From assembly GCA_016647705.1 (NCBI GenBank), contig CM028340.1, forward strand, positions 8,433,001 through 8,497,000: a stretch of 64,000 nt of DNA. The letters are read 5' to 3'. The stretch is from Eucommia ulmoides (taxonomy: Eukaryota; Streptophyta; Magnoliopsida; Garryales; Eucommiaceae). This document shows positions 48,348 to 58,532 of the stretch, piece after piece. A program made the translations under genes and the position numbers. Positions within the stretch are counted from its first letter, which is position 1. Every line of letters begins with the position of its first letter. Under the pieces are notes generated by a model, which saw nothing but the letters and a program-made list of their open reading frames with translations, was not told the DNA's origin and made no database searches.

Positions 48348-50187
48348 ATTTCAATACAGTCACCATAGTCACTCACAAAATATCAATAGGTACCTTAATT
48401 GAGAGCACTGTAAGGTTCTTGATAACATAAAATATCTTTATTTCTTCTTTATAGTCACTCCCAAATTGTGTTCTTGCAACTACATCAACCGCTAGACTTT
48501 CCATATGAGCAACAACAAAATTCAAATGTCATCAATCACAGTAAAAATTAAAAATCTATTATTAAGGATGTAAAAAGAACAATTGAAAACTTTTAACACC
48601 CAAAACTTTCCAATGGGCCAATATATAAGGTTGTATTTGGGAAAGTTAATTTAAAGGAGAATTTTATTTAATCAAGAGATTTCACAAATTCTGTTTAGAA
48701 AATTACTTATTAAGTACTATGAAAGATAAATTTATAAAATCAAGTCATTTATAAAATAAGAGAATAACAGTGATTTGCAAATCCCTTTGAAATAAATGTT
48801 ATTTCTAGATTCTTCCAAAGAGTGAATTTGCTATTTTTAAAATTTCTCATCCATTTCACTTCAATTCTAATTTTTATTTTGTAATTATATAAATTTCAAA
48901 AATTTTTATTCTCTCTATATATTATTTATAAATTAAATTATTTATTGTAACAAATATAAAAACATAATAAAATTATTTTATTTTGTATGTTTTAAACGGA
49001 TAATAAAGTAGTTAAAAAAGAAAGAGAGAGAGAAACATGCCACCAAACTTCGTAAAAGAATCAAGTATACGAGTACAAAAATATATGAAATAGAAATATT
49101 CTCAAATTATTCTTACATCTCACCTAAGATATAACAAAAAATGTCGTATCCATTCGCTTCCAAAAAAATATTCTCAAATTATTCTTACATCGCACCTAAG
49201 AGAGTATATTTTTTAAAAACATAATGAGACCCCCTTCAAATCTTCTTAGTTTCAAAAAAAAAAAAAAAAAAAAAAAAGGAAAATTCTTTTTATTCATCAA
49301 TTTAGACAAAGAAAAAATAATAAAAATATTTTTTATAATTATTTTATTTAGTTGTAATTAACCTTATAGATATGTTGTTTTTTTATTATGCCATACTTTG
49401 CCAAAAAAAGAAAAGACTGCCGAAAAGAATACACAAATCTATTCTTTAGATTTAAAGTAAAGTTTAAAAAAAATATGAGAACTAATTGTAATCAAGCACA
49501 TTTCTTTGATTTTGTACTCATAAATTTAGAACAATTGTCATTGTTAAATGTATTTTTGTCTTAGAATTGTTGAGAACGAAAACATAATTTTCCTCCAATT
49601 TTTTGGGAGTGAAAATAGAAAACAGAAACGCTAAACGTCACCCCCATCTTTTTGTGTTTCTGTTCGAAGTTTTCCATGAAAAAAAAAAAAAGGAAATTTG
49701 ATAACAAAAAGGAAAAAAGTGGGAGCCCCATGTTCCATGATTTTTAATACAAATAGATGAGCAGAATCTGGGATCAGATCATAAACATTTTTTTTTTAAT
49801 TCAGTTTTTATGTTTCTGCTCTCACTTTACGAGAAACAAAAACAAAAACACACACCCACACCTTGATATCTGGCTTCATCAAACTAATCCTGGAAGTAGA
49901 TTCAATCAGTACGCCAGTTGACCAAGAACATGAAATAGCATCACATTTATCAAGTTAGCAATTAATTAAAAACAATTAAACAAGATCACACAAGTATAAA
50001 ATAGAGGAATTAGATATAACACTTTCAAAATCAATTCCAAAATATCATAAATCCACCCTAAAAAATTAGGGGAATTGAGCCAAAAGACCATTAAAACACT
50101 TGGTCCAATGACTAGTTCTTGAAGAACTATAACATGGAAAATCAAGCAAAACATTTTTCAAATCAAACCCAAAACAAAATCTTAGAA
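48348..50187. other. AT-rich intergenic stretch downstream of F-box gene
   Basis: It contains a direct repeat of about 35 bp (AAATATTCTCAAATTATTCT, near 49096 and 49167) and a poly-A run at 49255-49277. No coding sequence was recognised. Confidence 0.45.
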
Positions 50188-50285
50188 GGCGTTTGTTTCT
50201 TGTTTTGTGTATCTGGGAACAGAACAAAAACATTTTTTTTCCCTCCCATGTTTCTATTTCTGTTCCCACTAAACAAACACCACGT
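50188..50285. repeat. Short hairpin, MITE-like, in F-box 3' region
   Basis: The ends GGCGTTTGTTT and AAACAAACACC are inverted, and inner blocks GGGAACAGAACAAAAACAT and ATGTTTCTATTTCTGTTCCC pair. No clear target duplication was seen. It lies just after the F-box stop codon (50289, minus), so it probably falls in the 3' UTR and could fold in the mRNA. Confidence 0.5.
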
Positions 50286-50288
50286 TGA

Positions 50289-51407
50289 CTACCGATTTCC
50301 AAGCGAGAAGAAGCTCTCATTGTAAAGCCGAAGCCAAGTCCAGTCCCTTGATATCATATTCTCCAATTTTTCGAACCTTTTCTTCTCCAAATAGTAGTAA
50401 TCAACACTCTCTAGCTTCAAGTCCATCACTATTTCTCCATCAAAACCACCCAAAGGAACGATAAATTTCAAAAACCGATCATTGAAACCATTCAAATCAA
50501 TGCTATACTCTTTAACCCACAAATGATTCTTCTTATCTTTCAACATCCAAATATCCATTGTCGATGGCTTCGAAGCTTTATCCACCAAACACAAAAAACC
50601 CCTCAATTCCACCAAAATCCACACACAATTCGGATCAAAACACCCTTCTGGAGGAGAAATAGTATCGAAATTTTCGTTTTCAAGATCAAAAGAGACAATG
50701 GCTTCAGTACCTGGATGATCATATTCATCCCAAATCATCCAATAGAAGACATTTTCAGCCAAGACACCCCAATCCCTAACTACATACAAGCAATTTGCAT
50801 CAACCACCTTCCAAGTACAAGCCCTAATACTACCATTTTTAGATGAAAGCCTAATGATTTCACACCCAATATCATAATCACCGTTCAAAACTAAGCTCCT
50901 ATCAAACAAATGGATCAAAACATACTCATTTTTATCGTGAATGTACCCCATGCCAGCGTTAATTTCACCGGAGGTACAGCAATTAGCCTCCGGCAATTTC
51001 AGCAATTCATGAGTGCTAGGGTTACAGACGTAAAACCCGTTTTCCCCGGCGAAACAAATCAAATCCCATTTCGAGGGCAACAATTCGACATTATCATCGA
51101 CATTCAGCGAGAATTCATAATTGCAATTTCCGTTCAAATCAATAGAGCGCGCATCGATTTTCGTTCTATTGTTTTGGATTTCTCCATTTTCGTTCCCGTT
51201 TAGGGTTTTTCTTAGCAATAAAAGATTCGGATTCTCCAGTGAATGTGCTCTGTGCATTTGTGTGAAATAGGTGTCAGTGATTACGCTGAGCCATTGCTTG
51301 GAAACCGACTTAAACTTACAGAGGACCTTCACCGGAAGTCTGGAGAGGATCTTGATCATCAGATCAACCGGGAGGGAAGGGCCGACGTAAGCGGGACACA
51401 TCGCCAC
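50289..51407 (-). CDS. F-box protein with F-box-associated domain
   Basis: A single intact 372-residue frame. The N-terminal F-box (about residues 9-50) reads GPSLPVDLMIKILSRLPVKV, then LCKFKSVSKQWLSVI, the standard SKP1-binding helix pattern. The rest fits an F-box-associated (FBA, kelch-like) domain: WDLICFAGENGFYVCNPST (about 112-130), GMGYIHDKNEYVLIHLFD (about 150-167), VFYWMIW (about 216-222), IVSFDLENENFDTI (about 234-247), and MDIWMLKDKKNHLWVKEYSI (about 282-301). Such proteins act as substrate receptors of SCF ubiquitin ligases. The first ATG gives MAMCPAYVG and no upstream in-frame extension is needed. No intron is apparent. The closest relative seen here is the split pseudogene at 27846-36700. 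The substrate is unknown. Confidence 0.93.
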   Translation of the reverse strand: MAMCPAYVGPSLPVDLMIKILSRLPVKVLCKFKSVSKQWLSVITDTYFTQMHRAHSLENPNLLLLRKTLNGNENGEIQNNRTKIDARSIDLNGNCNYEFSLNVDDNVELLPSKWDLICFAGENGFYVCNPSTHELLKLPEANCCTSGEINAGMGYIHDKNEYVLIHLFDRSLVLNGDYDIGCEIIRLSSKNGSIRACTWKVVDANCLYVVRDWGVLAENVFYWMIWDEYDHPGTEAIVSFDLENENFDTISPPEGCFDPNCVWILVELRGFLCLVDKASKPSTMDIWMLKDKKNHLWVKEYSIDLNGFNDRFLKFIVPLGGFDGEIVMDLKLESVDYYYLEKKRFEKLENMISRDWTWLRLYNESFFSLGNR

Positions 51408-51640
51408 CGTCTCTCTAACTCCTGAAGAAGAAGATGTAGCTCGGAGAATCGAATGTGATCGGATTTAGCCAACACGGTGCTGAATCAGTAATTCTTCGCC
51501 ATTTTCGTCGTCCAATTGGACAAAGATAAATGAGATTTTCGCCGGAAGAACATTCTCTCTCGCTCTCTCTCTCTCTCTCTATCCGGTACGTCCAGAGAGT
51601 GATTGTATGTATAAGAACGCGTCTTCTTGTTTTCACGCTT
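51408..51640 (-). promoter_or_regulatory. 5' leader of F-box gene
   Basis: Upstream of the ATG lies a GC-richer segment with a (CT)n/(GA)n run at 51551-51580, common in plant 5' UTRs and core promoters. No convincing TATA box was seen. The AT-rich repeat region starts soon after 51660. Confidence 0.4.
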
Positions 51641-51689
51641 TTGTAAAGTTCGAATACTGTGGAGATTCCTTTTTTAGAATTTCTTTCTC

Positions 51690-51780
51690 AAAGGAGAAAA
51701 TTCTTATTTCTTTTTTCTTACAAAAGAAAGGAATATAATTATTATATTTATGTACCTAAAAGTAATACAAATTAGGAATT
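51690..51780. repeat. Direct repeat, copy 1
   Basis: The segment with GGAATATAATTATTAT and AGTAATACAAATTA is repeated in direct orientation at 53332-53410, bracketing about 1.55 kb. Confidence 0.6.
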
Positions 51781-52429
51781 TTTGTACAACTCATAAAATG
51801 GATCTCTCAACTAGAATAATAAATTTTTTAGTTCTTACAAAATAATTCCTAACATTTATCCCCATTTGATATTTTATTTATAAAATAATGTCATCCGAGT
51901 GTGTAATCATTGCATTTATGGAGATTGCACAGTTTCCAAATATATCACCTCCATCTGAGAAAACCGTTGTTATGACCCAAAATCCTAGTTCAAAAAAAAA
52001 AATACATCAAATTAATGTAGAAAAAATTTTCTTTCTAATGATATAATTTGTGAAATATTTGGATAAAAATGTGAATTTGTGAACATTCAATTAACACAAT
52101 CACTAGTTTATATATGTGTTTAAAATTTGTGAATGTTCAGTTACATAATACTGAATATTTCAGTTAACACAATCACTGTTTAATGTTCAAAATTTGTTGG
52201 TGTTATGTAATCTCACAATCGTTTTTTGCCCAGTGGATGAACATTCAAACAATAATAGTGAATGAAAAATATTCAGCTCATACAATCACAATTCTAAAAT
52301 GTTTCAAAAAAATGTTAATGTGTTGTTCAATTATGAATGTTCATATCTTACAAAAATGTTCATACCTTATTAGTGGCTGCGAATAGTGGCATGAACAAAC
52401 GGCTCTGACGACCTTAATCATTCCAAAGA

Positions 52430-52860
52430 CTTCTAGATCTGAGACCGCAAGAACATTTATCATTTCTTCCCAAATCTGAAAAATTTCAAATAAAATGGAA
52501 GAAGACAAACAAGAAATTGATTGGCGAAAACATTCATCTTCGTCGTTGACCTTAATTGTTCTAGAAATAGGAAGAGACTTCCAAATCTGGGAATCGCAAG
52601 AACATTTATCATCACCGTTCCCTAGATTTAAAAAATTTCAGATAAAAATGGAAGAAGACAAACAAGAAATCAATTAGCGAAAACATTTATCGTCGTCGTT
52701 GACCTTAATTGTTCCAAAAATAGGAAGAGACTTCCAGATTTGGGAATCGTGAGAACATTCATCATCACTGTTCCTCATAGTAGAAAAAAAAATCAGATAA
52801 AATGGAAGAAGACTAACAGGGAAATCGATCGGTGAAAACATTCATCATCGTCGTTCCAAG
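52430..52860. repeat. Tandem repeat, about 150-bp unit, three copies
   Basis: Units start near 52451, 52600 and 52753, each with GAACATTTATCATCACCGTT, AAAATGGAAGAAGACAAACA and GACCTTAATTGTTCCAAAAA blocks. The last copy merges into a GC-richer stretch (52850-53090). Short open frames here reflect the repeat only. Confidence 0.75.
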
Positions 52861-53331
52861 ATCGTGCAAATCCGTCATCATTCCAGACAAAGAAGACGAC
52901 GACAGAGTTTCTAGACGATGACGGCTCAATCCACAAGCGTCCTCGTCATCTTGGTCATCGGCAACTTTGTCGTAGTCAATGGCGAGCGGCAACGGCGTCG
53001 TCGTCGAGCGGAGCACAGGTAGGAGAGCTGGTGTTTTGCGCAACATCGATCTGGTCCTCCAGCTGTGCAATTGTTTGTGATGGCAGGTCTTAAGAGGGAT
53101 GGGGAGATAAATGGAAATTAGTGTTGATTCATTTTAGGGTTATTGGATATATATATAAGGGTAAATTTGTCTCTTTACCATCTATAAATGACTAAATAAT
53201 AACAATATTTTGGTAGAGAACTAAATAATAATCTTTTTGCTTCAAAAGATTATTGAGAAGAGAGAGAGTGAGATTTTGGCTAAACATTAAGAATTCCTAC
53301 AAATAAATGTAATTAGTTTTAGACCCATATA

Positions 53332-53410
53332 TCTTATATATTTTTTCTTAAGAAATAAAAGAATATAATTATTATAATCATAAACCAAAAAATAATACAA
53401 ATTAATATAA
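53332..53410. repeat. Direct repeat, copy 2
   Basis: Matches 51690-51780 and ends exactly at the Helitron terminus at 53411. Confidence 0.6.
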
Positions 53411-53445
53411 CTAGTTTTAGACCTGCATAATATGCGAGTCTAAAA
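53411..53445 (-). mobile_element. Helitron 3' terminus (minus strand)
   Basis: The minus strand reads TAGACTCGCATATTATGCAG, then GTCTAAAACTAG, then T. It is a good palindrome followed by CTAG. It is nearly identical to the end at 46473. The element body extends rightwards; its 5' end was not located. Confidence 0.6.
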
Positions 53446-54951
53446 ATATATATATGAATAAATATTTTTAATTTAAATACTTTGATATTATAATTTTGAT
53501 TCTTGATCTAAATATAATAAAAAAAATAAAGTATTTTTTAAATGATAATTTTTTTTAGGGATTCCCTTGAAATTTATATAAATTAGAGGAGTATATGAAA
53601 TTTTAAAAATTGCAATTAATTTTTCTTAAAAATAAAGAGATGAAAATATATATTTTCAAAATATTAAGGGTGATTACTGATTAGTTTATAGAAAATTTAC
53701 GATGAGAATATTAATAATGAAAAAAACAATATTTATTATTAACTTGATAGGAATAAAGAGATTGAAAATATATCTTGTTCTGAGTGGTTTATTCTTAATT
53801 TTGACTATATGATTAATAAAACAAAAAGGTAGAATCTTTTCCTAAAATATAAATTAATAATTTTAAATATTAATATTCATTTAATGGATTTTTTATTAAA
53901 TGAATTTAAGTCATTATACACTTTAATTTTTGTTAGAAAAAATAGGTATTTTATTTTTTAAATAATAATAGAGACCATTGGCACTGATTTTTAGAAATAT
54001 TTTTCCTTATTAATATAATAATTTTATTTTTAGTTTTTCGATTATTATTATTTTATTATCTTCCATCAAATCAATAAAAATTCTCAAACTAAATAAATAT
54101 TTTAATTTTAGTCATATCTATTATAATTTATGAAAACATTAATATTCCAATTAGCGTTGTATCACCAATTGTTGTTCTACCGCCGTCGGCCACTAAACCC
54201 CGACCATCGGATTTTGAGCATCGAGTGAAATTTCGATCACCGGTCGTTGGATTTTTTTAGTTGTATTTAACTAATTTTTTTTGTAACATTCTTTTAATAT
54301 ACCTTTTAGTTACATTTTTAGTTATGTTAGACTAATTTTTTGGTTGTTAATCACCCGAAAATGTTATAAATATAACTAGAAAATACACTAAGTAAAGAAT
54401 ATACTAAAATATAACTAAAAGACACTTAAAAAAATATAACTAAAATGACACTTAAAAAATATAATTAAAAAATACATTAAAAATAGATATATATAACTAA
54501 AAAAATCATGACGATCCAAGGCTTGAGGTTCAACGGGAGCGACGGGGTGGCGTTGGCGACCAACAATGCAAACCTTAATTGAAAGTATTTGATTGGCGAT
54601 ATAAAGGAACATTGACTATGAGACTAAAATAAAAGGTAAAAATATAACTAAAAAATTATATTTCATTTAAAATTAAAATAAAATAAATTATAAATTATAA
54701 CACTAAATAATTGGGTGATAGATAAGAATAATAAGAGCATCTCCTATAAGAAAATATTCTTAGTTTCTAATATATGATATTCAACTAAATTTATTTATTT
54801 ATTTTTAAATAATTAAACATAAAATTACACATGTCACTCGTTAGTTTTAAATTTTTTTGTTTGACTAAAATATTTTATTTTATTGCCATGAAAATCTAAT
54901 TAGGTCAAAAGAACTCCTAATCTAAACTAATTTTAGAGGGACCCACAAGCC
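53446..54951. other. AT-rich stretch, probably Helitron body in part
   Basis: Very AT-rich. It contains repeated ATATAACTAAAA phrases (54360-54500) around a short GC-richer patch. No gene was recognised. Confidence 0.35.
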
Positions 54952-54973
54952 GGGGGGGGGGGGGGGGGGGGGG
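54952..54973 (+). repeat. Poly(G) run of 22
   Basis: An unbroken G run between ACAAGCC and CGCAAATT. Such runs are rare in plant DNA and can be a sequencing or assembly artefact. Confidence 0.9.
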
Positions 54974-55727
54974 CGCAAATTAATTCGGTGCTCAATTAGA
55001 AAAATATATTTTTCTTTGATGAGATTAATAATAATATATATTCCATGCTTGTGGAATGACATATTCGCGAGCCCCGCTGTTATCTGCTACATTCAAATGG
55101 GTCTAAACTCATTCATTGGGCTCTAGAACGTCCTTATCAATTGGGTCTAAACTCAAGTACGAATCTATGCGTGGATCGGGCCCATGAGTGCCCAATATTG
55201 GTAGTTTGACCCAGTTAGAGTGTTCGTCAGGAGAGATCATGTTGATCACGCCTAAGAATCTGAACGTACCATGAGTGTGTTCCTCAAAACAAATTTATGG
55301 TTGCATAATATCTCTCTCACTTTTTTTGTCAAACGAAAAATTATAAATACTTTAAGTTAGTGACAAAGATACATTCAATTTCCCATACACTGAGATCTAA
55401 ATTATTCTCACCTAAAGTAATTACTTTCTCACTGGAAGTTCTTCACTAGAATTCACATCCCCGGTGTAAGAATTCGTGTAGGCATACTCGAAGCAAATGA
55501 CAATGGGGATTTGTTACTGAATTATTGTGATCTCAATTTCAGGTATCATCACATTTCAAGTTTGTTGTTTGATTATTTATTTGTTTATTGAAAAAATGGT
55601 GTTTTGGAGATGAAGAAATATGAGGATTTTATGTCTCAAAGTTAGAATTTGTGAATGTGAATACAAATTAAGAGTGCATTTAATAAAAATAAATAAAAAT
55701 CAAGTGGATATTTAAAATATTGGTTTG

Positions 55728-55730
<3 letters not shown>
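54974..55730. other. Moderate-GC stretch, unassigned
   Basis: It holds two GGGTCTAAACTCA phrases and a TTATAAATAC TATA-like site near 55342. It resembles an LTR or promoter fragment, but I could not define ends or coding sequence. Confidence 0.3.

Positions 55731-55793
<63 letters not shown>
55731..55793. repeat. (AT)n microsatellite, about 63 bp
   Basis: Uninterrupted AT run. Confidence 0.95.
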
Positions 55794-55797
<4 letters not shown>

Positions 55798-56930
55798 AAA
55801 TAAAACAAGACGGGTTATGACATTTTGCCAGAGATATTTTATAGACATATTTTACGGACTATATAAGGAAATCGGGTTATAAATCAATTTATATGTATGA
55901 GGTATATATAAGGACATATAAATGTTTATGTGGGTTAATAGGGATATGTAAGGACATTAAGGTAAATATGAGGTTAATCAAATAAATGCCCCCTGTTTGG
56001 AATTAAGGACATCCTTAATTCTCTCTCTCTCTCACTCTTAGGTTGTGTTTGTGTTGATCTTAAGATTTTGATAAATAATTAAGTATTGATATTTTAATAA
56101 AACTAATGTTTAATTGAGTGTTTCAGTGATTTAAAGTTTCAGAAATGAAGATGTCAAGATGATGAAATAGAATTTAGAATTTGAAGAAATTAGGGAAAAC
56201 AACTCAGATGAATCTTAACTCTTAATATCCTATTTAAGAACACATATGGCACAAAATGTATTTTGTCTTTTATATGTGTTTTGATTAAGTTAAATTATTT
56301 GCTCCTATGTGAAATAAGAAGAAATAATTTTGAATGACTAAAATGAAATATAAGAATATTAATGGAGTTAATCAAGAGAAGAAAATGGTTAAAGGGGTGA
56401 AATCGTAAAAGAAAATAAAGTTAAAAACGTATTCAGAGAAGAGATCCAGTGATAGCAGTCGATTGGTGAGTCGACCGGATATAGAAGCTGTAACATCATG
56501 TATCTCAAAATCGACTAACAAATCAACCATCCAAGAAGGCTGAACTCTCTGAATCAATAAGTCGACTGATAGGTCGACCGATGAAGTATTGCTGAACTCT
56601 CTGAATCTGTGAGTCGACCGGGTGGTCTATAAGACCCGAATTTTAGCACGTACGTCATTTTAGTTGCATTTTAGAGCAATCGAGAAAATACGGGGTAAAA
56701 TTGTGTTAATTTATATCCAAATTAAAAGTTTAGGGGTCAATTTGTAAATTTAGAAACATTTATTCTAAACTCGAGATTCAAATTTTCATTCAAGTTATAA
56801 AAATTAAATTTTTAAATGGTGAAATTATAATTTAAGAAAAATCCTAAAAAGTTGAATTGGACTAAAATGAATAGTTAAAGAAATTTGGGGGAGAAAAGTG
56901 TAATTAAAATAAAAGATATTTTTTTGTACA

Positions 56931-56935
56931 CACAT

Positions 56936-56969
<34 letters not shown>
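56931..56969. repeat. (AC)n(AT)n microsatellite
   Basis: Compound CA and TA repeat inside the solo LTR, in the same relative position as the TA run at 948-968. Confidence 0.85.
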
Positions 56970-58335
56970 GCATGTTGTGCGTGCGTGTGCAGTGAGCTCA
57001 GCCAGAGACAGGAGAGGATGGGAGAGGGGCGACGTGGCGTGAAGATATCCAAAATCAATTCACTAAAACTCATGCAAATTAAATGACCCATAAAAAAATC
57101 TTGATCCAAAGCCGAAAGAGGAGGAGACATCAGAAAGCTAGAGAGAGAGAAGGTCGTTGGAGCTGTGGTGATCACAGTGGTAGTGGGTGCTTTGGTGCGA
57201 GTGTGTGTGTTCCTTCGGTTGTTTTGACGATTTCATGTGTGTGGGTGTATGATCGGAGTGTGGTTCTGTTGTTAGTGGTGTAGGTGTGTGCTCTGTTCTG
57301 TTCATCGTCGTTTTGTTCGTCGTCAGTGTGTAGGTATGGGTGATCGACGGTGGGTGTGGGATTGACTTTGTTTAGTGCCGACGTATGCATAGGTGTGTTT
57401 TGCTCGACGTCGGAGTGGTGTGTGAGTGTGTTGGATCGTTGGTGAGGGGTGGTAAAAGAGCCACCGGAGTTAGTGAAAAAGAGAGAGAAAAATGGGGTTG
57501 TTCTAATCAAAGCAGGAGCTGAAAGAGGAAGACGATCATTTGCCTAGGCGGTGGAGCATCAGAACACAAAGTAGAAAGAAATCGGAGTGTGTTCGCCTAG
57601 GTGGTGGGATGACAGCCTAGGCGGTGGCGCGTCAGTAAGCAAATTAAAGAAAAGAAGAAGCATGTCTGCCGCGACAGTGGATCCTACGCCGAGGCGGTGA
57701 GTACTGGAGCAGAAACTAAATTTTTTAAGGAAAAAGGAAATCGACAACCGTTTCGGAGCGAGTAAAGTTTCTCGTTAAATTTTATGTTTGTTAAATTTAA
57801 CTACTAGCATCAAAATTTCGTAATTGGATAATAAATTTTGGGACCGTTCGTATTACTAAAGTTTATACAGTAAATTTTAACGAAGCGAAACCTAGCCAAA
57901 TGATAATTTTTCATAGTAAAATGTTAGGCCGGGAAAGTTGTGAAACTTAGGGCCTGTATTGTATGATTAGATTATTTTAAATAGATTATTAATTTAGGCC
58001 CTATCACTATTAGGTTCGCAGGCACCGGAGTCTCGGTAGAGTGTAGTCAGTGAAAGTTTTACGGAGCGGATAATCAGGTGAGTGTACTGTCTTTTACGTA
58101 AATTACAAATTGTATTTTCGTATATATTATGGAAAATTGTGTTTATTTAAAAATGGACGAATTTGCAACTTATATGGATCAAGCTGTTTTGGGTGTTTGT
58201 GGAAAAATGATTTGTTGAATCCAGTTGGTTTCTAAAAGAGTGGAAAATGATTGTGGACCGAGTCGTTTATTTTTTAGGTGGGAATTGATGGGTGATCTGA
58301 CTATGCCATAGTATTTTCTTCCCGAAAGGGATGTG

Positions 58336-58532
58336 GATTATCTGCTAGGCATAGTCTTGCAGAGTGTTGATTATCTGCTAGGTATAGTCTTGCAGAGTAT
58401 TGATTATCTGCTAGGCATAGTCCTACAGAGTGTTTATTATCTGCTAGGTATAGTCCTACAGAGTGTTAATTATCTACTAGCTATAGTCCTGCAGAGTATT
58501 GATTATCTGCTAGGCAAAGTCTGACAGAGCAT
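58336..58532 (+). repeat. 33-bp minisatellite, six copies
   Basis: Six units on the theme GATTATCTGCTAGGCATAGT, then CCTGCAGAGTGTT. The unit is a multiple of three, so it gives an open frame of 11-residue repeats that has no other sign of being coding. The homologous place in 699-3606 (about 2712-2740) has a single unit. Confidence 0.85.

Noticed and set aside
58333..58524. Frame encoding 11-residue repeats (DYLLGIVLQS)
   Set aside because: By-product of the 33-bp minisatellite; the unit occurs once in a sister LTR and nothing supports translation.
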